A stretch of DNA of 64,000 nt, taken from positions 5,580,001 through 5,644,000 of the forward strand of contig NZ_CP043494.1 of the NCBI RefSeq assembly GCF_044360475.1, read 5' to 3'. Source of the stretch: Archangium minus (lineage in GTDB: Bacteria > Myxococcota > Myxococcia > Myxococcales > Myxococcaceae). A program made the translations under genes and the position numbers. Below, piece by piece: positions 34,123 to 42,950 of this stretch (the first letter of the stretch is position 1; the number at the start of each line of letters is the position of its first letter). The notes under the pieces are model-generated. The model was not told where the DNA came from. It ran no database searches and worked only from the letters and a program-made list of their open reading frames with translations.

Positions 34123-35373
34123 ATGATTCGCGCCCGCCCCGTCCGCGCTGACCGCCCCGCCGACCTCGAGCCGGCCTTCCTCCGCATGGGGCTGCCCACG
34201 CCCGCTCGCGAGTACCTGCTGGAGAAGCTGCCCTCGCTGCACGTGCTGCTCACGGGCCTGGAGCGCGAGCAGGGCCGCTTCCTCTCCGGTCTCTTCGCGG
34301 AGTCCACGGCTCCCGGGCGTGAGGAGTTCCCCTCGTGGGTCGCGGGAGATCAGCGCACGAGGCCCGGCACGGGGCTGCTCTCCGGACGCAAGGACCAGTT
34401 TGAGCGTGTGATCTCCGCGGCGAAGGAGCGGCCGGAGCTGGCAGGGCTCGCAGAGGCGCTGGCGCGCGTGCTGGCGTCCTCGCTGCCACCGGCTCCCCTG
34501 GTGCTGGGCGGGCGCACCTTCACCTTCGGGGCGCGCACGTATGTCATGGGCGTGGTGAACGTGACGCCGGACAGCTTCTCCGATGGCGGGCGTCACTTCA
34601 GCACGGAGGCCGCCGTGGCCCACGGGCTGCGGCTCGCCGAGGCCGGCGCGGACGTGCTGGACGTGGGCGGTGAGTCCACTCGACCGGGTTCTCCTCCCGT
34701 TCCCGCCGAGGAGGAGGTGGCTCGTATCCTCCCCGTCATCCAGGGCCTGCGCGCCCGCACGGACGTGCCCATCTCCGTGGATACCACCAAGGCGGCAGTG
34801 GCCCGCGAGGCGCTGAAGGCCGGCGCGGTGCTCATCAACGACATCAGCGGCTTCACCTTCGATCCCGAGCTGCCTCGTGTGACGGCCGAGGCAGGGGCTG
34901 CCTGCTGCTTGATGCACATCCAGGGCACCCCCGAGACGATGCAGAAGGACCCTCGCTACGAGGACGTGGTGGACGAGGTGCTGGCCTTCCTGGAGGAAGG
35001 TGTGGCACGAGCGGTGGCCGCGGGCGTGCCGCGCGAGCGGGTGCTGGTGGATCCGGGCATCGGCTTCGGCAAGACGCTCGGGCACAACCTCTTCCTGCTC
35101 CGGCGGCTGGAGGAGCTGCGCGTGCTGGGGCTACCGCTGTTGGTGGGCACCAGCCGCAAGGGCTTCCTGGGGAAGCTCGCGGGGGGCAAGCCGGCGACCG
35201 AACGTCTGGCCGCGACGCTGGGCTCGGTGGCAGTCATGGCCGGAGCGGGGGACGCGGACTTCGTTCGAGTACACGACGTTTCCGAGGTGAAAGACGCACT
35301 CGCGGTGGCCGATGCCGTGCGCGAAGCGCTCGAGGGAGGGTCTCTCTACCAGTCGCCGAGGGTGCGAGGGTGA
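34123..35373 (+). CDS. folP: Dihydropteroate synthase with N-terminal extension
   Basis: The product has 416 residues, where typical DHPS has about 280. The catalytic TIM-barrel runs from about residue 135: YVMGVVNVTPDSFSDGG, DVLDVGGESTRPGS, SVDTTKAAVAREAL, NDISGFTFD, RVLVDPGIGFGKT and VGTSRKGFLG, containing all the pterin and pABA/phosphate loops. It condenses pABA with hydroxymethyl-dihydropterin pyrophosphate in folate synthesis. The first 130 residues (AFLRMGLPTPAREYLLEKLP, LLSGRKDQFERVISAAKERP) are a distinct helical extension of unknown role. It lies between ftsH and glmM, a common arrangement (ftsH-folP-glmM). Confidence 0.95.
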   Translation: MIRARPVRADRPADLEPAFLRMGLPTPAREYLLEKLPSLHVLLTGLEREQGRFLSGLFAESTAPGREEFPSWVAGDQRTRPGTGLLSGRKDQFERVISAAKERPELAGLAEALARVLASSLPPAPLVLGGRTFTFGARTYVMGVVNVTPDSFSDGGRHFSTEAAVAHGLRLAEAGADVLDVGGESTRPGSPPVPAEEEVARILPVIQGLRARTDVPISVDTTKAAVAREALKAGAVLINDISGFTFDPELPRVTAEAGAACCLMHIQGTPETMQKDPRYEDVVDEVLAFLEEGVARAVAAGVPRERVLVDPGIGFGKTLGHNLFLLRRLEELRVLGLPLLVGTSRKGFLGKLAGGKPATERLAATLGSVAVMAGAGDADFVRVHDVSEVKDALAVADAVREALEGGSLYQSPRVRG

Positions 35374-35447
35374 GAGACATTCTCCGTCAGGGACAATGTA
35401 TGAGGCGTTCCGACCTACCAAGGGGTAGGGGTGGCTTGATTGGCCGC

Positions 35448-35480
35448 AAGCTTGTCCAGGGAGCTTCTACTCCCTAGCTT
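35448..35480. promoter_or_regulatory. Nested hairpin in the folP-glmM gap
   Basis: AGGGAG and CTCCCT pair around a CTTCTA loop, and outer AAGCT/AGCTT extend the stem with a five-base bulge. It may terminate the folP transcript weakly or fold in the glmM leader; there is no T-run. Confidence 0.4.
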
Positions 35481-35491
35481 CGGGCGCTGTG

Positions 35492-35512
35492 GAGGGCGGG
35501 ATATAAGCCCTC
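35492..35512. promoter_or_regulatory. Short hairpin with TATAA-containing loop upstream of glmM
   Basis: GAGGGC and GCCCTC surround GGGATATAA. The loop resembles a -10 element (TATAAG) about 60 bases before the glmM start, so the symmetry may mark an operator over a promoter. Confidence 0.3.
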
Positions 35513-35564
35513 GGCGTTGGCGGTCCGGCCTCACAGCCGGCCTGGAAAGGTGGAGCGGCACACT

Positions 35565-36959
35565 ATGGCGTACAGGATGAACATGCCCCCCAAGGAAGAG
35601 AGGGCGTCTCAGCGGCTATTCGGCACGGACGGCGTCCGGGGCGTGGCCAACGTCTACCCGATGACGGCGGAAGTCGCGATGCAGCTGGGTCGTGCGCTCG
35701 CGCACCTCATCCGCAACGGGCCTCACCGGCACCGCGTCATCATCGGCAAGGACACGCGGTTGTCGGGCTACATGCTGGAGCAGGCGCTCGCCGCCGGCAT
35801 CATCTCCATGGGCGTGGATGTGGACCTGGTGGGTCCTCTGCCCACCCCGGGCATCGCGAATCTCACCACCTCCATGCGCGCGGACGCGGGTGCGGTCATC
35901 TCCGCTTCGCACAACCCGTACCAGGACAACGGCATCAAGTTCTTCTGGCGCGACGGCTTCAAGCTGCCGGATGAGACGGAGGCGAAGATCGAGGAGCTGG
36001 TGGCCAGCGGCGCCATCGACTCCATCCGCCCCACCGCGACCAAGATTGGCCGGGCCTTCCGCCTCGAGGACGCGCGCGGCCGTTACATCGTCTTTCTCAA
36101 GACGACCTTCCCCCGCGAGCTGACGCTGGAGGGGCTCACGGTCGTCGTCGACTGCGCCAACGGCGCTGCCTACAAGACGGCTCCGGCGGTGCTCGAGGAG
36201 CTGGGCGCCAAGGTGATCGCGCTCGGCGTGCAGCCGGACGGCAAGAACATCAACAACAAGTGCGGCGCGCTCTACCCGGAGAACCTCGCGCGGGCGGTGG
36301 TGAAGCACGGGGCGAACGTGGGCATCGCGCTGGACGGTGACGCGGACCGCCTCATCGTCGTGGACGAGAAGGGCAAGGTGGTGGATGGCGACGCCATCAT
36401 GGCCATCTGCACCGGCGAGCTCGTCACCCGCAAGGAGCTGAAGAAGAAGACGCTCGTGTCCACGGTGATGAGCAACATCGGCCTGGAGCGCGCGGTGTCT
36501 CGCTGGGGCGTGAAGGTCGTCCGCACCAAGGTGGGTGACCGCTACGTCGTCGAGGAGATGCGCAAGAACGGCTACAACATCGGTGGCGAGCAGAGCGGCC
36601 ACCTCATCTTCCTGGACCACACGACCACGGGCGATGGCACCCTGGCCGCGCTCCAGCTCCTGGCCGTCATGTGCCGCCAGCAGAAGCCGGTGAGCGAGCT
36701 GGCCTCCATCTTCGAGCCGGTGCCGCAGACGCTCGTCAACGTGGTGGTGAAGCAGAAGCGCGAGCTGGGCGAGCTGCCCACGGTGATGCGCGCCATCCAG
36801 GACGTGGAGAAGAAGCTGGGCAAGGAGGGCCGGGTGCTGGTGCGCTTCTCCGGCACCGAGCCCAAGGCCCGCGTCCTCATCGAGGGCATCGACGCCGCGC
36901 GCAACGAGCAGTACGCCCGGGAGATCGCCGAGGCGCTCTCCAAGGCGCTCAACGGTTGA
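35565..36959 (+). CDS. glmM: Phosphoglucosamine mutase
   Basis: The product has 464 residues. It interconverts glucosamine-6-phosphate and -1-phosphate for UDP-GlcNAc, hence for peptidoglycan and LPS. The phospho-serine loop is ISASHNPYQDNGIKFF (Ser115), the metal loop ALDGDADRLIVVD, the sugar-binding GGEQSGHLIF, and the phosphate-binding C-terminal RFSGTEPKARVLIEG. The start at 35565 (MAYRMN) is supported by GGTGGAG nine bases upstream; MNMPPK at 35577 is an alternative. It is followed by pdxJ after 90 bp containing a hairpin. Confidence 0.96.
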   Translation: MAYRMNMPPKEERASQRLFGTDGVRGVANVYPMTAEVAMQLGRALAHLIRNGPHRHRVIIGKDTRLSGYMLEQALAAGIISMGVDVDLVGPLPTPGIANLTTSMRADAGAVISASHNPYQDNGIKFFWRDGFKLPDETEAKIEELVASGAIDSIRPTATKIGRAFRLEDARGRYIVFLKTTFPRELTLEGLTVVVDCANGAAYKTAPAVLEELGAKVIALGVQPDGKNINNKCGALYPENLARAVVKHGANVGIALDGDADRLIVVDEKGKVVDGDAIMAICTGELVTRKELKKKTLVSTVMSNIGLERAVSRWGVKVVRTKVGDRYVVEEMRKNGYNIGGEQSGHLIFLDHTTTGDGTLAALQLLAVMCRQQKPVSELASIFEPVPQTLVNVVVKQKRELGELPTVMRAIQDVEKKLGKEGRVLVRFSGTEPKARVLIEGIDAARNEQYAREIAEALSKALNG

Positions 36960-36998
36960 CATCTGGTCGCTGGCCGCGAATAGAAGGGCGCGCGCGGG

Positions 36999-37019
36999 CC
37001 GGAGCGAGGCAAGCTCCGG
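36999..37019. promoter_or_regulatory. Hairpin between glmM and pdxJ
   Basis: CCGGAGC and GCTCCGG pair perfectly around GAGGCAA. There is no T-tract after it (TCTGATGCC), so it is more likely an mRNA-processing or attenuation structure than a full terminator. Confidence 0.4.
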
Positions 37020-37049
37020 TCTGATGCCCTCGCGAGGAGAGCGGCCGAG

Positions 37050-37775
37050 ATGGGACAGCGACTGGGTGTAAATGTGGACCACGTGGCGACGCTGCGTCAG
37101 GCGCGGCGCACCACGTATCCGGATCCCGTGACGGCGGCGGCGATCGCCGAGCTGGCCGGAGCCGGGCAGATCACCATCCACCTGCGGGAGGACCGGCGTC
37201 ACATTCAGGAGCGTGACCTGCGCATCCTGCGGGAGACGGTCCAGACGCTGCTCAACCTGGAGATGGCGGCCACCCAGGAGATGGTGAAGATCGCCTACGA
37301 GCACAAGCCGGACGTGGTGACGCTGGTGCCCGAGCGCCGCGAGGAGCTCACCACCGAGGGCGGGCTCGACGTAGCCGGGCAGCGCGATCACATCGCGAAG
37401 ATCATCAAGAACCTCAAGGACGGGGACATCCCCGTGTCGCTGTTCATCGATCCGGACCTGGACCAGGTGCGGGCGTCGCACAAGGTGGACGCGGACCGGA
37501 TCGAGCTGCACACCGGGCGCTACTGCGAGGCGCGCAACGAGCGCGAGCGTGCGCGGGAGCTGGCCCGCATCGTGGACGCGGCGAAGGCGGCGGCGCGGCT
37601 GGGCATGACCGTGGCCGCGGGCCATGGGCTCAACTACGACAACGTGCTGCCCATCGCGCGCATCCAGGAGATCGACGAGCTGAACATCGGCCACTCCATC
37701 GTCGCGCGAGCCGTGCTGGTGGGCTTCGAGCGGGCGGTGCGGGAGATGGTCGAGCTGATGCGCAACCCGGGATAG
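37050..37775 (+). CDS. pdxJ: Pyridoxine 5'-phosphate synthase
   Basis: The product has 241 residues. It condenses 1-deoxyxylulose-5-phosphate with aminoacetone-phosphate to pyridoxine 5'-phosphate. Hallmarks are GVNVDHVATLRQARRTTYPD at the N-terminus, ITIHLREDRRHIQ, VTLVPERREELTTEGGLDV, RIELHTGRYCEA, AAGHGLNYDNV and LNIGHSIVARAV. Length and order are standard. pdxJ-acpS is a familiar pair; six bases separate them here, and the tight spacing continues to the YigZ-family gene, suggesting one operon. Confidence 0.97.
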   Translation: MGQRLGVNVDHVATLRQARRTTYPDPVTAAAIAELAGAGQITIHLREDRRHIQERDLRILRETVQTLLNLEMAATQEMVKIAYEHKPDVVTLVPERREELTTEGGLDVAGQRDHIAKIIKNLKDGDIPVSLFIDPDLDQVRASHKVDADRIELHTGRYCEARNERERARELARIVDAAKAAARLGMTVAAGHGLNYDNVLPIARIQEIDELNIGHSIVARAVLVGFERAVREMVELMRNPG

Positions 37776-37781
37776 GGCGTC

Positions 37782-38159
37782 ATGGCGATCCTCGGCCTGG
37801 GGATGGACATCTGCTCGGTGGCGCGCATCCAGCGCATCCTGGACGGGCCGCGCGCCGAGCGCTTCCTCGCACGTGTGTACACGGAGGCCGAGCGCGCGCT
37901 GTGTAGCGCGAGGGCGGACGCGGCCAGTGCTTATGCGGCTCGCTTCGCCGCCAAGGAGGCCCTGGTGAAGGCGTTGGGTGCTCCGCCGGGCATCACCTGG
38001 CTGGACATGGAGGTGGTGCGCGAGGGCGGTCCGCCGCGCTTTCGCCTCTCGGGTGTAGCGCTCGCGGAGATGGAGAAGCGGCGCGCGGAGGCCTTCCTCG
38101 CGCTCACCCATGACGCGGGGGTCGCCGCCGCGACGGTTGTCCTCCAGGAAAGGAGCTGA
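37782..38159 (+). CDS. acpS: Holo-[acyl-carrier-protein] synthase
   Basis: This 125-residue phosphopantetheinyl transferase of the small AcpS type transfers 4'-phosphopantetheine from CoA to ACP. Metal-binding Asp9 is in GLGMDICSV and Glu59 in RFAAKEALVKALG. VYTEAERALC and FLALTHDAGVAAATVVL complete the fold. It starts six bases after pdxJ and ends three bases before the nnr gene. Confidence 0.95.
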   Translation: MAILGLGMDICSVARIQRILDGPRAERFLARVYTEAERALCSARADAASAYAARFAAKEALVKALGAPPGITWLDMEVVREGGPPRFRLSGVALAEMEKRRAEAFLALTHDAGVAAATVVLQERS

Positions 38160-38162
38160 GTC

Positions 38163-39695
38163 ATGCGCCGTGTCCTCACCGCCGCTCGGATGCGCGCGGC
38201 CGACCAGGCCGCCGAGTCCCGCTTCGGCATGCCGTCCCCGCTGCTGATGGAGAACGCCGGCCGGTATTTGGCGGACGCGGCGCGCGAGCTGGGCACCCCA
38301 GGCGCGCGGTACGTGGTGGTGTGCGGGCCCGGCAATAACGGGGGAGATGGGCTGGTGGCGGCGCGGTTCCTCCACGCCCACGGCCTGCGCGTGACGCTGG
38401 TGCTGGTCGGTGACCGGGCGAAGCTGACGCCCGAGTCCAAGCGCAACCTGCATGCGCTGACGCCCTATCGCATGGAGCCCCAGTCGCTCGGCACGGTGGG
38501 GGAGGCGAGGGCCGGCGACGTGGTGGTGGACGCGCTCTTCGGCACAGGGCTCACCCGGGCTCCAGCGGGAGAGTTCGCCGAGGCCATCCAGCACATGCGC
38601 CGCTGGCGTGCGGCGGGGGTGAAGGTGGTGGCCGCGGACATCCCCTCGGGGCTGCACACGGACACCGGAGAGCCCTTCGAGCCCTGCGTGGAGGCGGACC
38701 TCACCGTCACCTTCGGCTTCGTCAAGCAGGGCCAGGTGTTGGAGCCCGGCGCCACCCTGTGCGGCGAGTTGCGGTGCGTGGACATCGGCATTCCTCCCGA
38801 GGCCGTGGAGGCCCGCGAGGGTGCGGAGGTGTTCCTCGTCGAGGAGTCTGACGCGCGAGGGGCCATTGCGCCGCGCCGCTCGGATACGCACAAGGGCTCC
38901 TACGGGCACGTGCTGGTGGTGGCCGGCAGTCACGGCAAGTCCGGCGCTGCGGCCATGTCGGCCCTGGGCGCGTTGCGCGGTGGGGCGGGGCTCGTCACCG
39001 TGGCCACCCGCTCCGAGGTGGTGGAGTCAGTGCTCGGTCATACGCCCGAGGTCATGGGGTGGCCGCTGGAGAATCGAGGGCCGCTCGGCATGGCGGACCT
39101 GGAGCCTCTGCTGGCCGCGGCGGACAAGAAGGACGTGCTCGTCGTGGGCCCGGGCATCCCTCGTGGTGAGGAGACGGTGAAGCTCCTGGGGACGCTGCTC
39201 TCGCGCGTGGAGGCTCCCGCCGTGCTGGACGCGGATGCGCTCAATGCCGTCGCCACCGACCTCGAGGTGCTCCGCCGGGCAAAGGGGCCGCTGGTGCTCA
39301 CTCCGCATCCGGGCGAGATGTCGCGGCTCACCGGTGTGCCCACGAAGGACCTGCAGAAGGCTCGCGTGGAGGTGGCTCGGGACTTTGCTCGCACGCACGG
39401 GGTGACGCTGGTGCTCAAGGGCGCCCGGACGCTCGTTGCGCACCACGATGGCTCCGTCTACGTGAACCCCACGGGCAACCCGGGCATGGCCACCGGTGGC
39501 ATGGGCGATGTGCTGAGCGGCCTCCTGGGTGCTCTGTTGGGACAGGGTCTGAAGCTTCCCGAGGCCGCCTGGACGGCCGTGTACGCGCACGGGCTTTCGG
39601 GAGACCTCATGGTAGCCCGCCGTGGCCGGTTGGGGCTGATCGCCACAGACGTGGCCAAGGGGCTGTGCAACGTGTGGACGAGGTGGAACCGATGA
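38163..39695 (+). CDS. nnr: Bifunctional NAD(P)H-hydrate epimerase / ADP-dependent dehydratase
   Basis: The product has 510 residues. It repairs hydrated NAD(P)H. The N-terminal YjeF epimerase domain (about 1-215) has PSPLLMENAGRYLADAA, CGPGNNGGDGLVAARFL and VVDALFGTGLTR. The C-terminal ribokinase-like dehydratase domain (about 230-505) has SYGHVLVVAGSHGKSGAAAM, PGIPRGEETVKLL, LTPHPGEMSRLTG, VLKGARTLVAH and NPGMATGGMGDVLSG. Fusion of both is the usual bacterial state. The stop overlaps the tsaE start (ATGA), so translation is coupled. Confidence 0.95.
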   Translation: MRRVLTAARMRAADQAAESRFGMPSPLLMENAGRYLADAARELGTPGARYVVVCGPGNNGGDGLVAARFLHAHGLRVTLVLVGDRAKLTPESKRNLHALTPYRMEPQSLGTVGEARAGDVVVDALFGTGLTRAPAGEFAEAIQHMRRWRAAGVKVVAADIPSGLHTDTGEPFEPCVEADLTVTFGFVKQGQVLEPGATLCGELRCVDIGIPPEAVEAREGAEVFLVEESDARGAIAPRRSDTHKGSYGHVLVVAGSHGKSGAAAMSALGALRGGAGLVTVATRSEVVESVLGHTPEVMGWPLENRGPLGMADLEPLLAAADKKDVLVVGPGIPRGEETVKLLGTLLSRVEAPAVLDADALNAVATDLEVLRRAKGPLVLTPHPGEMSRLTGVPTKDLQKARVEVARDFARTHGVTLVLKGARTLVAHHDGSVYVNPTGNPGMATGGMGDVLSGLLGALLGQGLKLPEAAWTAVYAHGLSGDLMVARRGRLGLIATDVAKGLCNVWTRWNR

Positions 39696-40177
39696 GCGCG
39701 CCCTCGCTGAGCCGCACGGTGCTGTCGGGCTCGCCCGAGGAGACGCATCGGTTGGGTGTCCGGCTCGGGCAGTTGCTCCAGCCTGGGGACTTCGTGGGCC
39801 TGGTGGGCGACTTGGGCGCGGGCAAGACGCACCTGGTGCGCGGTGTGGCCGAGGGCGCGGGCGTATCGCGCTCGGAGGTGGCCAGCCCCACGTTCGCCAT
39901 CGTCTACCCGTACCGGGGTCGAGTGCCGCTGTACCACGCGGACCTCTACCGACTGGCCGACTACGACGAGCTGTACGCCACGGGTTTCTTGGACCTGGTG
40001 GGAGGGGATGGCGCGGTGCTGGTGGAGTGGCTGGACAAGATTCCGCAGGCCGCGCCTCGCGAGTTCCTGCGTGTCACGCTCCGGGACACGGGCGAAGAGT
40101 CGCGTGAGCTGGTCGCGGAGGCCTGGGGCTCGAGGCCCACGCAGTTGCTCGAGGCGTGGCTGCCCGCGGCGAGCTGA
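39692..40177 (+). CDS. tsaE: tRNA threonylcarbamoyladenosine biosynthesis ATPase TsaE
   Basis: The product has 161 residues. TsaE is needed with TsaB and TsaD for t6A at position 37 of ANN-decoding tRNAs. It has the P-loop VGDLGAGKTHLVRG (Walker A), the SPTFAIVYPY switch motif, LYHADLYRL and the late VEWLDKIP strand. ATG 39692 overlaps the nnr stop by four bases, which fixes the start. The C-terminus lengthens slightly beyond the usual fold. Its stop overlaps the next gene start by one base. Confidence 0.94.
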   Translation: MSAPSLSRTVLSGSPEETHRLGVRLGQLLQPGDFVGLVGDLGAGKTHLVRGVAEGAGVSRSEVASPTFAIVYPYRGRVPLYHADLYRLADYDELYATGFLDLVGGDGAVLVEWLDKIPQAAPREFLRVTLRDTGEESRELVAEAWGSRPTQLLEAWLPAAS

Positions 40178-40806
40178 TGGGCGAGGACAAGCGTTACCTC
40201 ATTCCGGCGGGCCTCCACCGGGTGGAGCAGGAGATTCAACGCAGCCGCTTCATCACCACGGTCGCCCACACGCCCACCGCGGAGGAGGCAAAGGCCTTCG
40301 TTGCCCGGGTCCGCGAGGAGTTTCCCGACGCGAACCACAACTGCTGGGCCTACGTGGTGGGGCCGCCCGGCTCGACCAGCACGGTGGGGATGAGTGACGA
40401 CGGCGAGCCACATGGGACCGCGGGCCGGCCAATGCTCACCGCGCTGCTCCATGGCGGGGTAGGGGAGGTGGCGGCGGTCGTCACCCGCTACTTCGGTGGA
40501 ACCTTGTTGGGCAAGGGTGGGCTGGTGCGGGCCTACACCGGCTGTGTCCAGCAGGCACTCGAGAGCCTGCCCACCCGCGAGCGCGTCCGGAAGGCGCGCC
40601 TCGCCGTCGAGCTGGAGTACGCGAACATCGAAGGCGTGCGCCGGTTGCTCGCCGCCTACGAAGCCGAGGTCCTCTCCGAGGAGTACGCGGTCACCGTGGG
40701 CTACCGGCTCGAGCTTCCCGTTTCCCAGGTGGACGCGTTCCGGAAGGCGCTCCTCGACGAGACCAACGGGCAGGTGCTCGTCGAGCTCGAGGAGCCGCGG
40801 GACTGA
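40177..40806 (+). CDS. YigZ / IMPACT-family protein
   Basis: The product has 209 residues. The N-terminal UPF0029 domain has IQRSRFITTVAHTPTAEEAK, DANHNCWAYVVG and the signature DDGEPHGTAGRPML, then VTRYFGGTLLGKGGLVRAYT. The C-terminal ferredoxin-like domain (about 140-205) ends ANGQ-like in TNGQVLVELEEPRD. Such proteins are implicated in translation-associated regulation, but the exact reaction is unknown. The start at 40177 overlaps the tsaE stop as TGATG. It ends the housekeeping run; the next gene is convergent. Confidence 0.92.
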   Translation: MGEDKRYLIPAGLHRVEQEIQRSRFITTVAHTPTAEEAKAFVARVREEFPDANHNCWAYVVGPPGSTSTVGMSDDGEPHGTAGRPMLTALLHGGVGEVAAVVTRYFGGTLLGKGGLVRAYTGCVQQALESLPTRERVRKARLAVELEYANIEGVRRLLAAYEAEVLSEEYAVTVGYRLELPVSQVDAFRKALLDETNGQVLVELEEPRD

Positions 40807-40812
40807 CCTCGC

Positions 40813-41802
40813 CTACAGACGGAAGGCGAGCTTGCCCACCATCTTGCCGGAGGAGAGGGTCCGGTGCGCCTCGGCGAGCGCGGCGGGCTCCAGCACGCCC
40901 GCGTCCACCGTCAGGGTCGAGGTGAGCACGCCCTCGTCCAACAAGTCGGCCACGCGGTCGAGGATGGCCTGCTGAGTGGCCAGGTCCTTCGTGTTGTACA
41001 TCGACTTCGAGAACATGAACTCCCACGAGAAGCTCGCCTTCTTGCTGAAGAGCTTTCCCATCGGCAGCGGCTGCTCGGGCTCCACGATGGACACGATGCG
41101 TCCACTCGGCGCGATCAGCTCCGCCATCGTCTCGAAGTGCGCGTCCGTGCCGACGCAGCAGAAGATGGCATCCACGTTCTTCAGGCCGAGCGCCGCGAGC
41201 TGCGTGGGCAGGTTCTCGCGGTGGTTCACCACGTGGTCCGCGCCCATCTTCTTCACCCAGTCCCGGGTGGTGTCGCGGGAGGCCGTGCCGATGACGGTCA
41301 TCTTCGTCAGCCGCTTCGCCATCTGCACGACGAGCGAGCCGACGCCTCCGGCCGCCCCGATGACGAGGAGGGTGCCACCCTGCTCGACACGGAGCTGCTC
41401 GTACAGGCCCTCCCAGGCCGTGAGCGCCGTGAGGGGGATGCTCGCGGCGTGGAGGTGGTCCAGCTTGCGCGGCTTGCGGCCGACGATGCGCTCATCCACC
41501 ACGTGCAGCGGCGCATTCGTGCCTTCCCGGGTGATGTCACCGGCGTAGTAGACCTCGTCGCCCTCGCGGAAGCGCTTCACCTCCGAGCCCCGAGCGACGA
41601 CGACACCCGAGGCGTCCCAGCCAAGAACCCGGCCCGGTCGCTTCGCGCGCACCTTGGTGTCGACGGGATTGACGGAGACGGCCTTGACCTGGACCAGCAG
41701 ATCATGCGGGCCGGGCTGAGGGACCTCGCGCTCCACGAGCTCGAATCGGCTCGTATCGGCGGGGCTGACGACGAGGACTTTCTGGGTCTTGGCGGGGGCC
41801 AT
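40813..41802 (-). CDS. Zinc-type alcohol dehydrogenase-like / quinone oxidoreductase (MDR)
   Basis: The product has 329 residues. The GroES half is DLLVQVKAVSVNPVDTKVRA and GWDASGVVVARGSEV; the Rossmann half is TLLVIGAAGGVGSLVVQMAK, ADHVVNHRENL and FCCVGTDAHFETMAELI. It belongs to the ZADH/quinone oxidoreductase group that reduces enones or quinones with NADPH; catalytic zinc ligands are not evident. The start MAPAKTQ is chosen because the frame above it runs into the divergent regulatory region. It is divergent from the LysR gene at 41931. Confidence 0.92.
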   Translation of the reverse strand: MAPAKTQKVLVVSPADTSRFELVEREVPQPGPHDLLVQVKAVSVNPVDTKVRAKRPGRVLGWDASGVVVARGSEVKRFREGDEVYYAGDITREGTNAPLHVVDERIVGRKPRKLDHLHAASIPLTALTAWEGLYEQLRVEQGGTLLVIGAAGGVGSLVVQMAKRLTKMTVIGTASRDTTRDWVKKMGADHVVNHRENLPTQLAALGLKNVDAIFCCVGTDAHFETMAELIAPSGRIVSIVEPEQPLPMGKLFSKKASFSWEFMFSKSMYNTKDLATQQAILDRVADLLDEGVLTSTLTVDAGVLEPAALAEAHRTLSSGKMVGKLAFRL

Positions 41803-41835
41803 GGTGGCTCTCTTTTCGGAAGAAGGTGGAACAAC

Positions 41836-41853
41836 TCGAGGCCAGCGCCTCGA
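41836..41853. promoter_or_regulatory. Perfect palindrome TCGAGGC-CAGC-GCCTCGA, candidate LysR operator
   Basis: Seven-base arms with a four-base centre, in the 128-bp divergent region between the oxidoreductase and its LysR gene. Its position just beyond the oxidoreductase start suits control of that gene. Confidence 0.5.
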
Positions 41854-41930
41854 ATGACCCAGAAATTGCCTTGTTCCTCGTGGATGAAAAAGGCTTCCTG
41901 GGGACGAGCACTCTTGACGAGGATTCACGA

Positions 41931-42860
41931 ATGCAGGAGCACCGCGAGGCCATCACCGGAATGTCCATCCTGGTTGCTGTCGTCGACGCCGGCTCGCTCA
42001 GCGCCGCTGCGGCGAAGCTGGGCATGACGTCTTCCGCGGTGAGCAAGCAACTGTCGCGCCTCGAGGCCCGGCTCGGGATACGGCTGCTCCAGCGCACCAC
42101 GCGCCGCATGCAGCTCACGGAGGCCGGTGCTCGCTACTGTGAGCGGGCCCGCTCCATCCTGGAGTCCATCGAATCCGTCGAGCGCGAGGCGGAGAGCGTC
42201 CAGGACACGCCCCACGGCACGCTGCGCGTCACCGCGCCGACGGTGCTCGGCCAGGTCCAGGTGATGCCGGTGGTGCTTGCCTTCCAACACGCGTATCCCG
42301 CCGTGAAGGTTCACGTCGAGCTCTCGGACCGTAGGATCGATCTCGTCGAGGAGGGCATCGATGTGGCCATCCGCATGACGGCCCAGCCGCCGTCGGCCTT
42401 CGTGGCCCGCAGGCTCGGTGATGATCGGCGCGTGCTCTGCGCCAGCCCCGACTACCTCGCCCGGGCAGGTCGCCCGCGTCGGCCCAGCGAGCTCACGGAC
42501 CACGACTGCATCGTGTTCGTCGCGGGTCAGCCCGTGGAGACGTGGCACCTGCGCGCCACGGAGGACGCGGAGCACACCTCCCCCATTCGTGTCTCGGGCC
42601 GGTTGCACGTCAACAACACCCACGCCCTGCGCCAGGCCGCGCTCGCTGGACTCGGGATCGCCGACCTGCCTCGCTACCTCGTCGAGGAGGACCTCGCGGC
42701 TGGGCGGCTCGAAGCTGTCCTCGGACGCTTCATCCCGGTGGGTCGCGGGGTGTTCGCCATCTATGCGCCTGCTCCCTACGTGACGGCCAAGGTGCGCCGC
42801 TTCGTCGAGATGCTGGAAAAGACCTTCCGAGGCGGTGTTGCTGAGTGGCGAACATCGTAA
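41931..42860 (+). CDS. LysR-family transcriptional regulator (divergent from MDR gene)
   Basis: The product has 309 residues. The winged helix is SLSAAAAKLGMTSSAVSKQL, LEARLGIRLLQRTTRR. The effector domain is GTLRVTAPTVLGQVQVM, DLVEEGIDVAIRMTAQPP. ATG 41931 is preferred: GAGGATT stands eight bases upstream. MSILVAV at 41961 is an alternative. The arrangement repeats the regulator/oxidoreductase pairs at 8605-10721 and 10722-12441. A C/G-rich pair of short palindromes follows the stop at about 42865-42930. Confidence 0.92.
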   Translation: MQEHREAITGMSILVAVVDAGSLSAAAAKLGMTSSAVSKQLSRLEARLGIRLLQRTTRRMQLTEAGARYCERARSILESIESVEREAESVQDTPHGTLRVTAPTVLGQVQVMPVVLAFQHAYPAVKVHVELSDRRIDLVEEGIDVAIRMTAQPPSAFVARRLGDDRRVLCASPDYLARAGRPRRPSELTDHDCIVFVAGQPVETWHLRATEDAEHTSPIRVSGRLHVNNTHALRQAALAGLGIADLPRYLVEEDLAAGRLEAVLGRFIPVGRGVFAIYAPAPYVTAKVRRFVEMLEKTFRGGVAEWRTS

Positions 42861-42950
42861 GGCCCCCTCTTTCCCAGGGGACCGTTGAGAGGGAGGCTTG
42901 TCCCCCTCCTCGCTATCAGAGGGGATCCACTCCGGGTCTATCCTGTGCCC

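Noticed and set aside
35616..38933. A 1,105-codon open frame antisense to glmM, pdxJ, acpS and nnr
   Set aside because: It spans four unmistakable genes and their gaps, and its composition is that of a third-position GC shadow.
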